The notes: a model not told the origin generated them from the sequence alone. 64,000 nt of DNA from Bremia lactucae (GCF_004359215.1 NC_090610.1:1980955-2044954); one strand, 5' to 3'. Positions 1 through 10,155 are shown, counted from the first letter of the stretch. Numbers and translations are program-made.

Positions 1-589
1 CTTGCTAGTGTTGATAGCATTATTCACGATATTTGCCCAGCTGACCGCGTAATAAAGGGAGTCAGCGCGCAGAAATAGCAACAGGGTCTTTCGCTTCTAA
101 GCAAAAGATAAACATTTGAAATCCATTAACATTTCAACAATAAATTTTATAGCCCCAAAAACGACCCATTATTTATCATACCGACAGCACTGCGACGAAA
201 AATGAAGAGTGACCAGGTTCAATAGCCCCGGATGGAGCGTCCTCGGGCATAACAACCTTAGCGTAAATTACGTCAGAAAGCAGTACCTGGCCGCGCTCCT
301 TGCCAAAAAGCTCATACTCCTCCACTTTTCGATAATAATGCAAACTTCGTGTGGACAAAATAAAAAGACGTTTGGCCCAACCACCGCGCACGGCGCCATC
401 TCGGCGCTTATCAAGCATCCCCGAAGCCAGGATGCCCAAGTGCGAACCGGGATATAGACCAGGCAACGAGACGGCACGAAACCCTTGAAGAAGCTGCGTT
501 GAAAAGGCTCCCGACAAAGAGCTCATGCGGCTCATGCGCGGGGACAGGGAGCCGCCCAAGCGCATATTAGACGTGAGAGCCGACGTCAT
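1..589 (-). CDS. PH-domain protein, 3' end beyond window
   Basis: This minus-strand gene encodes a pleckstrin homology (PH) domain, a fold that binds phosphoinositides or proteins at membranes. The first visible exon (589 to 182) opens with a Ser-rich leader and then the PH start (GMLDKRR, GGWAKRLFIL, LHYYRK). A GTATGA donor at 181 and a TTGCTTAG acceptor at 98-97 define an 85-bp intron. The next exon (96 to 1) continues in frame with KRKTLLLF, LRADS and the typical C-terminal helix with a conserved Trp (SWANIVNNAI). The gene then leaves the window. I chose the ATG at 589; the frame stays open upstream to about 724 without an ATG, so an upstream exon is possible. Everything after the PH domain is unknown, so the role cannot be given. 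It is divergent from the next gene. Confidence 0.75.
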
Positions 590-1033
590 GGATGCAGCGT
601 CGTGCTGAGGCAAATATTCACGAGATAACCAACGGACGTATTGTACTGAGATAACTCGCGTGGGGATTGGCTGAAATAAAACAGTGCTGCGAAGCCACAA
701 AGAGATTGGTAGAGTCCAACGCAAAGAATACAGTAAATGCGTAATCGTTTTACTGCTTGTTACCTTCCTGGAAGCAACACATTCTCTAAGACTAAATATA
801 AGATACAGTATCTCCTAAATACAGGGTAGATCATTAGATGATTGCTGTTTTTGCTAAAGGTTCCAAGGTTCCTTGTCCTAAAATGCCAGTCCGCCCTTTT
901 TCTTATGAAGCTTTATGATTGGTCAAGCAGTGAGCACGAATAGACGACGAAGAACAAAATCCAGATTGGAAAGGGTTTCCCCACTTAATTCATTTTCCGA
1001 TTAGCCGTTAAAGGAAGAAGCACTTGTTCAAAA
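590..1033. other. Intergenic region between divergent genes
   Basis: This AT-rich spacer of about 445 bp should hold the promoters of both flanking genes. I see an initiator-like motif near 990 for the rightward gene and no repeat or RNA gene. Confidence 0.6.
988..1000 (+). promoter_or_regulatory. Oomycete-type initiator motif
   Basis: The string TTCATTTTCCGATT lies about 36-46 bases before the ATG at 1034. It fits the YCAYTYY initiator core known at oomycete transcription starts. The assignment rests on motif and spacing only. Confidence 0.4.
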
Positions 1034-1984
1034 ATGGACCCGAAACAGACCGCGTTAAAAATCGACTACAAAGGCGAACTGCATCGCCTGCGCGTAGACC
1101 TTACTGCGTTTTCGCTGGATGTGCTGACTGCCCTATTCGTCGAAACGTTCAACCTTGCGCCTGGAAGCTTCATGGTGCAGTACACAGACGCTGAAGGCGA
1201 CTGCATTAACGTTACTTCAGAAGCTGAGTTTGAAGAGGCGTGCCGAGTGTTTCTGAATGGTTTGGAAGGCCCTAAGTCGATACGCTTTGCAGCTGTAAGC
1301 CGCTCAACCGTCGCCTTCCAGGAGAACGTGGCCGACCCGATTCTTAAGGCTATTGAGAAACTTGTGGAGACGCTGAATGTGGCGATGGAACATGTAAAGC
1401 ATGAACAGTGGGCTGAAAAGGCGCACCAGACGGCCCAGACAGGTTTGAACCAAACTAACGAAGCGCTCAAGATTGTTGCACACGATGCTCGTGAATCGTT
1501 GAACGCTGCCCGCCAATCCATTCAAGATATCCCTCTGGACCAGCTTTTGAAGGAGACGACTGAGGGTATCAAATGCGCCGCCGAGGGCATTACTGAATTT
1601 GCTAAGGAGGTTGTGGGTGAAATTAAGAATATCAGAGTCCCATTGGCCAAGACAGAGGTTGCCCCTGCCTCCGAAGGACAGCAGGAGACTGTAGTTGATG
1701 ATGTTGAGATTCCTTCTGTGACCCCTGTGGCTCCTCCTTGTGATAGTGAGTGGGAACAGGTAACTGAGCAGGAAAATATCCATGCGATTGGTAACGAGTC
1801 GGTTGTGGTTGTTGAAAATCCCTTGACCCCGGCAGTGACGGAGGAGGAGCTGAAGTGGTCGACGGAGCTGATGATGGTGCGTGACATCTTTCCTGGCGTA
1901 GAGGCGGCCGATGTCATTGAACGTCTGGAGCAGTGCAACGGAAACGTGCAAGTCGTGCTGAACGCTTTGATGGAGAAGATGTAA
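1034..1984 (+). CDS. p62/NBR1-like selective autophagy receptor (PB1-LIR-UBA)
   Basis: This is an intact single-exon gene of 316 residues. Residues 7-88 form a PB1 domain: a basic cluster (K9, K13, R18, R20) comes first and an OPCA-type acidic stretch (YTDAEGD, 50-56) follows, as in receptors that polymerise through PB1. Residues about 100-200 are long amphipathic helices rich in Ala, Glu and Lys. At 237-243 the sequence DSEWEQV matches an Atg8-interacting (LIR) motif, W-x-x-V with acidic residues before it. Residues 272-316 resemble a UBA ubiquitin-binding domain ([20 protein letters not shown]). PB1, LIR and C-terminal UBA in this order are the hallmark of p62/NBR1 receptors, which bring ubiquitinated cargo to autophagosomes. 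There is no ZZ zinc finger and no NBR1 four-tryptophan domain, so it is a reduced version. The domain calls are by eye. Confidence 0.85.
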   Translation: MDPKQTALKIDYKGELHRLRVDLTAFSLDVLTALFVETFNLAPGSFMVQYTDAEGDCINVTSEAEFEEACRVFLNGLEGPKSIRFAAVSRSTVAFQENVADPILKAIEKLVETLNVAMEHVKHEQWAEKAHQTAQTGLNQTNEALKIVAHDARESLNAARQSIQDIPLDQLLKETTEGIKCAAEGITEFAKEVVGEIKNIRVPLAKTEVAPASEGQQETVVDDVEIPSVTPVAPPCDSEWEQVTEQENIHAIGNESVVVVENPLTPAVTEEELKWSTELMMVRDIFPGVEAADVIERLEQCNGNVQVVLNALMEKM

Positions 1985-2356
1985 GCGAACGACGAAACGA
2001 TTCTTTTGCATGTGACAGTTCTTTGAAATTTCTAGCGCGAGACAACGGGCAATCGTTTTTTTTTTGGTGCAGATCACCCTTCAAATTGAGCGCTTATATA
2101 TTTACATTTCTTGAGCACACTCAAATCACCATCTTTTTTTCTTCTATCGAAAAAATAAAAGGTTGATATATATTTCTTAGGCGGTTAGGTTTCTATCTTT
2201 ACTAGTCCAAAAGAATTTTGCAAAGCTTTGCTTTTTTCCTTTCTGTTCAGACAATGAAGTTTGGTAGCGTGAAAACGGCGCGTCACGTGTCTACTTTGTG
2301 TTCATCGTATCCGCTCAGTTGTGACGTAAATTTTATGAAAGCTCGTTAGCCAATCT
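1985..2356. other. 3' flank of the PB1-UBA gene
   Basis: AT-rich sequence with an AATAAA-like string near 2154, which may end the upstream transcript. No further gene or repeat was recognised before the gap. Confidence 0.45.
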
Positions 2357-2483
2357 NNNNNNNNNNNNNNNNNNNNNNNNNNNNNNNNNNNNNNNNNNNN
2401 NNNNNNNNNNNNNNNNNNNNNNNNNNNNNNNNNNNNNNNNNNNNNNNNNNNNNNNNNNNNNNNNNNNNNNNNNNNNNNNNNNN
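2357..2483. other. Assembly gap (127 N)
   Basis: This run of N separates the host gene from the retrotransposon block. It hides the outer end of the LTR fragment that follows. Confidence 1.
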
Positions 2484-2899
2484 CTACTCCACAGTGTAGT
2501 ATTACGTAATTTTTGTGAGAGCTGCCGTGTCTCTTAAGTGTCCTTTGCAGATCGAGAGATCTGGTGGCCGAAATCTGATTTAGGGTAAGATTTCATATTT
2601 TAAAACATTAAATAAAGCTTAGTTCTCCTTTCGATATTATAGTGTCTAGTGCCAAGCCTTCCGAAGGCTTGCGCTGCGGTGGGTGAGAGTAATAAGCCTT
2701 CCTAGGGTATACTCCCGGGCACTAGTTGCCACTTGATTCTGCGAACCAGTGAGTCCCTTAAGATGGGATTTATTAAGCTCGACGAGCTCGTACGACTCAC
2801 AGAGTTGTTACACTTATTAGTACCAAAGAATTTTGTGCTATATGTCTTCCTCTATGTGACTCTTTTAGTCTATGCTTTCTCTGATTTAACGAGCGAGGT
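2484..2899 (+). repeat. LTR-alpha fragment: 5' LTR of the outer element E
   Basis: On the minus strand this stretch reads like the two LTRs of element A, including the landmarks GGCAACTAGTGCCCGGGAG, GAGTCGTACGAGC and a CGGCCACCAGAT half-hairpin, but with many changes. In the LTR sense it runs on the plus strand. Its last bases, GAGCGAGGT, are continued after element A by GAGGTACTCCGCTGCA at 10681-10696, which completes an LTR-alpha end. It is therefore the LTR that element A split. Its outer end is lost in the gap. Confidence 0.75.
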
Positions 2900-3385
2900 T
2901 GTAGCGGACCTACTTCGCTCCTAAAGTCAGAGGAAGACTTTCAGACTCAAAGTCACTTAGATTCTATTGAACTAATGGGTTCAACAACTCAGGGAGTCGT
3001 ACAAGCTATCAAAGCTTAAGGAATCCTAGTTCAAGGGATTCAGGGGTTCGTAGAACCAAGTGGCAACTAGTGCCCAAGAGGATATACCTTAGAAAGGATT
3101 CTATCTCTTACAGATCAATGCGCAAGCCTTAGGAAGGCACCTAACGCTTTTAAGATCAAAAGGGGAACTGTACTTTATTTAATTATTTAAATCTAAAAAA
3201 ACTTACCCTAGCTAATTAAGATAGATTTCGGCCGCCAGATTTATATCTGGCGGCGACCACATTTGTTACCCATAAAAAATGGGATTTAATTAACAAATTA
3301 TTTTAGAATAGGATAAAAGGGTATTATACCCATAAAGTAAATGTACCACAACAACGGTTCTCCAACCGATGTGTGCCCCATTACA
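2900..3385 (-). repeat. 3' LTR of element A (alpha family)
   Basis: This 486-bp LTR starts TGTAATGGGGCA on the minus strand and ends CCGCTACA. It contains a perfect 9-bp stem with a 4-base loop (CCGCCAGAT-TTAT-ATCTGGCGG, 3232-3253) that is missing from the 5' LTR. Otherwise the two LTRs are very similar by eye. Confidence 0.92.
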
Positions 3386-3495
3386 CCCTCCCCCATCAGA
3401 CTGTTGACACCAGTGACAACATTCGCTTCATTTCCTCTTTGAGGTTGGAACCTAAACAGCTAACCGTTTGGTTGTGTTTTCCATTCCTTTGTCTA

Positions 3496-4796
3496 ATGAC
3501 AATCAAGCGTGAGTCACAGACTCTGAGCACATTCCTCGACGATGAGGGAATGGTGGACTTTGAAAGTCACTCTCAATCAGAGGAGGAGGAAAAAGAGCAG
3601 CGTTCGCTCACGCCTCCTCCTCCGGACGAACGTCGGCGAGCCCCGAATCCGTTCCCAGAACGTGGTGCCGCTGATGTTTTAACTGCATTGAGCAGGACAC
3701 AGGACCCTGAGTCCAATATCATTACGAATCCGCTCGATGAAGAGCAAGAGCAGATAATCCTCATCGAGGAAAGAGCTCGTCGTCGAGCTGCCGAAATAGC
3801 GAAAGCTAAGGCTCATAGTGAATATAGATTCACTCCGCTTAGTGCGGACGAGCGTCACAAAGAGATAGCGGGTCATAGCTTGGCCATCTGGATCTCTGGT
3901 GACCCGGCGAGGACGCCGGAGGAGATCGCTGCTCGCGACTCTCTTCATGTGCAATACCTTACGCCGAAGGTAATGACGCGAAGTCAGTATCTGACGCGTT
4001 TACGTGATCAAGCCCGTGGGCTTCGGTGACCTCCATGAGGGAGATTACGATCGTTTTGTTTCCAAACGAAACAAGAACTGAAAACGAAGTCTCATTTGAG
4101 AAATGGGTTCGCCGGGCCCGCAAACTCCGTAATATCTGGAATATCAGAGAGTCTGCGGATAGAGGTGATGTTCGTTTGGAACGGAAGCTTCGCTTCGACT
4201 TTGCTAAGCTTAAGGCCAAAGGCCAGTTACGTTCGGCATTTATGCTACAAAACGATGAAAGGCCTAGCCAATATTTCAGTGCTTCGGTTGACCGTACAAC
4301 CAAGGATCGAAGCCGCACTGAGGCTTAGGAATACCTAATCCCACGTTTAGTGGTGGGAAGCGTCGTTTGACGCGAGTTGACCCTGAGCTTAGCGCTCAAA
4401 AACGTCAACGGCGTACGGGCAATCTTGCCGAAGAGGTACCTCGAACTCCCAAGAGTTTTCAGAAGAGGGGTACCCTAGCCACTTCACCAGATACTAGTAT
4501 TGACCCTCACGACGACGTCGCTTTAAAAGTTTCTCCACATGAAACTGAAAATTCCCCCGCGCATCAAGGAGCGCGGGAGGTGGCCGAAATTTCAGCGGAA
4601 GAATTTGACGCTTTACGGCACGAGGTGCAACTTCTTCGTGAGGTCCTTGCTCGGTAGAGCTCTTTTGAGGCGTTTCGGGACCGTCTTTCGACGCTGGAGC
4701 GTCAGCAGCCTCGTTTAGAGGGCCAGCTGGATATCCTGGTGAGGATGCAGCAACCGGCGGCACGACCGCTTGTCTCGGCGCAAGCGCCTTGAAGTC
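3496..4796 (+). pseudogene. Antisense ORF of element A, convergent with pol
   Basis: This frame lies on the strand opposite to gag-pol and starts about 110 bp inside the 3' LTR. The chosen ATG at 3496 (MTIKRES) is matched by MNIKRES in element C; an in-frame ATG at 3373 lies within the LTR and is not matched. The first part (to 4029) has an acidic start, PERGAADV, LDEEQEQ and an EYRFTPLSADE segment. It continues in other frames at 4026-4328 (MREITIVLFPNE, FEKWVRRARKLRNIW) and 4367-4796, ending in a likely coiled coil (FDALRHEVQLLREVL, RDRLSTLERQQPRLEGQL). Frame changes near 4022 and 4320 and a TAG at 4655 break it. The last 350 bp or so overlap the pol C-terminus on the other strand. It resembles no family I know; the homologous frame in C argues that it once coded for protein. 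Confidence 0.7.
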
Positions 4797-5453
4797 CACG
4801 TGGGAAGGGTCCCGATATGGCTTAAGCAAACCAACGTAAAGCACTGGGTGAGTACGCAGCGTGCTGGGAAGGTTTAGCGTATAAGCTAGGCCCTTCTTGG
4901 CCAAGACCGTAAATGATCCAAAAAAGCGCGGGCGCAATTTGGTCTTGAAGACCGCGGAAACCAAGTTGGTAGGTAGGTATTTAGCGTTTAGTAAAACTCG
5001 GTCTCCGACCATATAAGAATTATTACAGTTTCTGCCTTTGGCATCCGCTTGTTCTTTTTGTTTGTCTTGGCTATCAGCCATCGTGTCACGTACATGTCTT
5101 AAGACACTAAATCGCGCCGCGAGTAACTCGCTAACTTGTTTCCGAACGGTAACAAGGCTGATATCAGCAAGCCTATCGGCCAATTCTCCCCCACCAAGCC
5201 CTGAACCATGCAGTGGTATCGTTAACAGAACGCGCGGGTGGGTAAGACCGTTAATATAAAACGGAGTATAGCCTGTAGAGGCAGGAACAGCGTTATTTAA
5301 CGCAAATTCTACTGGGAGCATTGAGCTCCAGCGCTTTGGTGTCTGAGCACACACGCTGCGTAAAACGTCTTCAATGACGCGATTGACACGTTCGGTTTGA
5401 CCATCGGTCTGCGGATGGTCCGCAGTGGACATATCCAATCTGGTGCCAAGCAC
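4420..5453 (-). pseudogene. Element A integrase C-terminal half, linker and chromodomain
   Basis: The minus strand encodes the end of the integrase core (ADHPQTDGQTERVNR, which carries the third catalytic acidic residue, E of TER), the C-terminal GPY/F-type region (VGDRVLLNAKYLP, FFGSFTVLAKKGLAYTLNLP, RTHPVLYVGLLKPY), a Pro/Ala-rich linker and a chromodomain. An in-frame TAG near 4492 splits the chromodomain between RRREGQY and YLVKWLGYPSSENSWE, whose aromatic and WE residues fit the family. Chromodomains steer insertion into marked chromatin in chromoviruses. A frameshift near 5455-5468 separates this part from the rest of the integrase. Confidence 0.85.
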
Positions 5454-5468
5454 TCGGAATATTGATTT

Positions 5469-6218
5469 TCAGAATTTACCCGTGAAACAGGGATCCCAAT
5501 CAGAGACAATTGCCACTGGCAAACCATGTTGTCGAAACACGCGATCGATAAACAGCTTAGCTGTACCCTCTCCATCAATGGAATCCGGCACGGCCGCTAA
5601 GTGAGCCATTTTGCTCAAACGGTCAACAAAGACCACTATACCGGAGTTACCGGCTGAATCTTTCGGCAGCCCGAAAACAAAATCCATACTAATGGACTCC
5701 CAGCAACCTATGGGGACGGGATGACTCGCCAGTGGCGCAGCAGCATGTGCCGAGGGTTTAACCCGTTGGCACGTTTCGCATGTGCGAACATACGTGCTGA
5801 TCCATTTATAAAGTTTGGGCCACCAATAACTCTGGCTGATAGAGCCGTAGGTCTTTACTCTACCGAGATAACCACCAAGTACAGTATCGCGTGCCTCATA
5901 GAGGATCCGGTACTTTAAATCCTCATCATGAGGAACAACGACACGCGGAGGGTCTGCGATGTCTGTGCAATAGAGCAATAGGTCGTTATCGATAGAAAAA
6001 CGATGTAACCTTGCACTCAAACGTGCCGGTAATTTAATACCCGAATCCGAGTTCTTTAAGGCTCGTAGCAGAGCCACACACTGTTCATCCTTGGCGTAAG
6101 CCGAACGGATTAATTCAGGAATAGGTGACGAGATAGTCGTTAAATGAGAAACCTCAAAATCCGGCTTGCGTGATAACGCATCAGCCAAAGCATTTTGCTT
6201 GCCGGGTTTATACTTCAC
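5469..6218 (-). pseudogene. Element A RNase H end, H2C2 zinc-binding domain and integrase core
   Basis: The frame opens with KYKPGKQNALADALSRKPD, the end of RNase H. It then carries an H2C2 zinc-binding region (CETCQRVKPSAHA) and the first half of the integrase core (SMDFVFGLPKDSAGNSG, VFVDRLSKMAHL, VSDWDPCFTGKF), with the first two catalytic aspartates present. Together with the downstream frame it would supply strand transfer of the cDNA. It is cut off at its N-terminus by a TGG-to-TGA stop near 6240 and at its C-terminus by a frameshift. Confidence 0.88.
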
Positions 6219-6248
6219 CTCGAAGTTGTATTCCGCAAAAAAAGATAG

Positions 6249-6818
6249 TCATCGGGCCATTCTCTGTGAGAGATGGGGCGACTTAGTCGCCGTGTGTAAC
6301 GACGCATGATCTGTATAAATCACAAACAGCTTAGAGCCGAGCAGATGAACTCTGAATTTGACGAGAGCATACTTAATAGCAAGTAACTCTTTGTCATGAG
6401 CTGGGTAGTTCTTTTCCGCAGCTTTAAGCTGTCTAGACTCGAACGCAATAACACGTTCATGCCCATCAACATCTGTTTGTAACAGAGCACTGCCAATGGC
6501 AAAATCTGATGCGTCACAGACGACACTGAAAGGCCAATTTGGGTTTGGCAGTGCCAGAATCGGGGCATGGATAAGACTATCCTTAACTGCTCGAAAAGCA
6601 TTATTTTCGGTGCTAGTCCAGCACCATTCTGTATCCTTTTTAAGGAGATTAGATAATGGCCTAGCCATATCAGCGTAATTTTCGCTATATTTGTGTAAAT
6701 AATTGGCGAGACCCAACCACTTACGCAAATCCTTTTGGTTTTTAGGAACCGGCCAATCTACTATGGCTTTTACCTTAGCGGGATCCGCTCTAAGGCCTCG
6801 CTTTCCAATGAAGCACCC
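6249..6818 (-). pseudogene. Element A RT thumb and RNase H
   Basis: The frame holds the RT connection (WLGLANYLHKYSENYADM) and the RNase H domain with its first catalytic aspartate (FSVVCDASDFAIGSAL), then YPAHDKELLAIKYAL and FVIYTDHASL. It is separated from RT by a frameshift in a run of ten A near 6820-6830 and from the next frame by a stop near 6240. Confidence 0.88.
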
Positions 6819-7985
6819 TTAAAAAAAAAATTCGTCTGCGCCAAAAATGCATTTAGATGCATTGGCATACAATTTGTTTGTGCGCATGCACTCGAGCACT
6901 GCTCGCAAATGGTCTAAATGGTTTTCCATATCCGACCGACCCTGCTCCGCACGACTATCGACAAAAATGTCATCGAAATAAGTCTGTGCATGACCTCGAT
7001 GAGGGCGAAACAGTTGCGTCACTAGACGATTAAATGTTGCCGGGGCGTTGGAAAGCCCTTGTGGTATAACCAACCACTCCCATAACATGCCGCTTGGGCT
7101 AACCGCTGTAAGCGGGATATTACTAGCTCGCATGAGCAATTGGTAGCAACCATCGATTAAGTCCAATGCACTGTACATTGTACATCCCACCATATTGTTC
7201 TGAAGAACTTTTTCTCTAGGAATGGGGGTTTGTGCTGGTATAGTGGCAGCATTATTAAGCTTATTATAAGCATGTACAATGCGCCATTTAGCATTTGCCT
7301 TTTTGACACAAAATGTCGGTGTCGAATGAGGAGATTTGCTCTCTCGTACCATTCCAGCCTCGTGCTTAGCACCGAAGAAATCGTCAATGACGTCACACTG
7401 CTCCCTTTGTAAAGGCCATTGTCGTATGACACAATATTTGGTCCCCGGAACTAAGTCAATTTCATGACGAACATCTCTATCCGGAGGTAAAACAGATGGT
7501 GGGTTATTACATACCACATCTTGGGATTCTTTAATTAAGGAATAAAAGGGATCCATAGGATCTTTAAGGATCGATGACCCACTTCGCGCACTAAGTGCAG
7601 CTTTTGTGTCATCCAGGACAGCTTCGTCGAGAAGTGACGATGAGTTTAACTCCATCATAGGTCGAATGACCACCATTTTAGATAAGTCGCCAGCTTTTAA
7701 GGCTCGACCGCACTCATCAATAGACATTTCGTCTAGCTCTAAAAGAGCATGTAACGAGGGGATTGCCGCAAGGCTAACTTTCCCCTCAATGTTACCGGTT
7801 ACGCCATTTACAAGCGTCTGTACTTGCTCACTCGTATCACTTTGTGAGGTTAAACACGCTTCGTGTCCACCCTGTCTTGGAGTGGAAACAATACGCCTCT
7901 TAGAGGCCGGGACCTTCACGTCCCCGGGTTTTCCAGCCTGTATTGGTTCTATACAAGACATGGTGTCTAATTTGTCATCCGACAA
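6819..7985 (-). pseudogene. Element A reverse transcriptase with upstream spacer
   Basis: The first 160 or so residues are a spacer without a recognised domain. From [16 protein letters not shown] onward this is a Gypsy reverse transcriptase: [52 protein letters not shown] and the catalytic YFDD (6969-6980). All expected motifs are present. The frame ends in FFF followed by a stop, at the A-run noted for the neighbouring RNase H. Confidence 0.9.
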
Positions 7986-8011
7986 GGAGTTAGGTAACTC
8001 AACTTCCTTAT

Positions 8012-8545
8012 TCAGCGAACGTTTACGTGTCGCTTCACGTGCATTAGGAGGGTTTGACCCAAAATGCCCTGGCGAACTGCCAATAGTGTCACTATTGACA
8101 CTCTTATGGTGCCACCTCGGCCAACCACACTCGGTGGACTTAGACGTGTTACTCCACGTATCTCAGGGATATTGCACCCTTGAGGTCCAGGCGAACCGCG
8201 AACAGTGTCACTACTGACACTCAGTATGATGTCACCTCGGCCGATCATACTCGGTGAACTTAGACGTGCCACTCTACGTATCTCAGGGATATTGCACCCT
8301 TGATGATTCGCCCTTAGGCCAACAATGCTTTCAGCATTTAGTGAATCGTTATTGTAACGAGTGTCACTCGACGGAGTACGTGCCGTTCCACTTATTTCCG
8401 CTGAGTCGGGCTCAGAATTAATGTTTGTAACATTAGAGTTTATTAACTCAGACATGCCAATGTCTATATCACTGACAGACTCATTCAATGATCCGCGCCA
8501 ATAGCGCTTCTGTTGCCTAGCAAAGGTGGGTTCATGACTCTCCAA
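8012..8545 (-). pseudogene. Element A spacer between protease and RT
   Basis: This open frame of 177 residues follows the protease and holds an imperfect internal duplication (two units around [22 protein letters not shown] at 8080-8300). I recognise no domain. It is probably part of the Gag-Pol polyprotein, because D2 carries a recognisable counterpart at 32870-33250. Confidence 0.55.
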
Positions 8546-8990
8546 AACTTTGCTGGGAACATTGCGCGTGGCGCCTAAGGTATTTGACCTCCAATCGATC
8601 CATGGTTCATGGTCTTTTAACCAGCCATACCAAGGATAAGATCATATCTCGAATCCAAATCAAGGACGAGACAGCATTCCATACTGTCAAAGTCCAGAAA
8701 CTTTATACCTAAGTTCAATGGAAATTTGGAAACAGTGACACGAGTCTTAGTCGCTAAGCGAACAGTGATTGTATCACCTTTATGCGCTCTAAGCGCTTCA
8801 ACGTATTTTTATTCAAAAGTATTTTTTTCACAAATATTTTTCACAAATATTTTTTCACAAATATTTTTCACAAATATTTTTTCACAAATAGTTTTCACAA
8901 ATATTGACTTCCTTCAAGGGAAAGGCGTCAAGCATAATTGCAAGACGCTCCTGAGTCAATTAAAATTGACCACGGCTTATTAAAGCCCTT
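8546..8990 (-). pseudogene. Element A aspartic protease, broken
   Basis: The retroviral-type active site LIDSGAS is at 8943-8960 (minus strand). A later piece near 8570-8640 matches the conserved protease end (LGM, then DHEPWIDWRSNTLG) but in another frame. Between them, positions 8820-8905 are filled by a short tandem repeat that destroys the middle of the domain. A TGA follows the active site after four codons. Confidence 0.72.
8820..8905. repeat. Minisatellite inside the element A protease
   Basis: Five to six tandem copies of a 14-16 base unit of the form TTCACAAATATTTTT. The corresponding region of element D2 (near 33500) lacks it, so it expanded after the two copies separated. Confidence 0.85.
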
Positions 8991-9136
8991 TACAGTCGCT
9001 TGAGCGACTAGCAAGCAAGGCTTGTACTCTCGCCCCGTGCCATTGAGCACCGAGCGAATTGGGGCTAGGTTCTGTTTATTCTCACCTCCTTGAGGTTCAA
9101 CAGAGCCTAGGTCTTCCCCAGTAGGGCGCCCCGCAC

Positions 9137-10155
9137 CTACTGGGTATCGACGTTTTCCCGCACCGTGCCTGATCTCTGGTATAGGTCGGAGTTGGAGCTC
9201 TTTTGAGCTTTACGCGAATTTCGAAGAGGGCAGACAGGGCGTAAATGTTTCGTGCTTCCGCACGTATAACATCTACGGATGTTTTTATGCTGTTCCACAG
9301 CTTGAAGAGCCTCTTCTCCTTCCTCAACGAGGCTCAAATCCATAGGTTCCGCTCTATTAGACGGAGCCCATGTGCTCGAAGAGCTTGTTCGGTAAACAGG
9401 CGTGCTAACGCGAGCAGACTTAAAGTCAAACTCGGCGCGCAGCGCTATGGCAACTGCCTCTTCGAACGTAGCCGGATGAGATCGGAACAATTTCGTCCGG
9501 ACAACGCTCTCATTGAGACCTCCCATAAAAATGGTCACTACAATTTCTGCTTGCACCGGGTCTTGATGCATAGATGCAATGAGAGTTCTCAACTCCTGGA
9601 CAAAGTCCCTTAGGGTTCTTTTACCCTGTCGAGTCGCTAGGAGCCGTGCTCGCATGCGAAAAGCCTGATCAGGCGGTGCAAACATGCTCGTCATTTGCTG
9701 TTTCAGCGAATCCCATGAGGGAAAAGCGTCGTTTATGGACGTACTGCACGATAGTGCCCATGCCATGGCTCTACCTCCAAGGTTGGAAATGGCCGTAGCC
9801 ACCTTTTGCCGTTCTGTTAAGAACAAGGCGGAATCAATGGACAATTCCATCTGCTTAATCCAAAAAGGGAGATTTTCTCCCTCTTTCCCTCAAATGTTTT
9901 CACATTTACTGTTAGAGGGCGAGCCCTCGGCTCTGAGTCAGGTACAGAGATGTACCGAGTTGGCATAGATGCCGCTAAATGGTCCTGTACCTGACCGATC
10001 AGGGAGGTTTCGTACCGCATGAAGGCTTCAAGACTTGCATGCAGGACCTCTGGTCCTTGAGAAATAAAAAATTCCACGTGCTCAAGCCCGAATAAGGTTT
10101 TGAGCTTGTCATAAGCGGCGCGTTGCACTTCTGAAACTTCTAAAACCTCTTCCAT
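9137..10155 (-). pseudogene. Element A Gag with zinc knuckle
   Basis: Two overlapping minus-strand frames make up Gag. Positions 10155-9817 hold the N-terminal part ([36 protein letters not shown]). Positions 9850-9137 hold the capsid-like retrotransposon Gag domain (ISNLGGRAMAWAL, MFAPPDQAFRMRARLLATR, FVQELRTLIASM) and a C-x2-C-x4-H-x4-C zinc knuckle (CYTCGSTKHLRPVC, 9230-9271) that would bind RNA. One frameshift near 9850-9890 separates them. Gag forms the particle in which reverse transcription occurs. Confidence 0.88.

Noticed and set aside
1304..2077. Minus-strand frame of 257 residues opposite the PB1-UBA gene
   Set aside because: It overlaps a plus-strand gene with clear domains and its own translation has no motif; it is a shadow frame.
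8726..8983. Plus-strand frame with repeated FFTNIFSQI
   Set aside because: It is only the translation of the minisatellite within the protease of element A.
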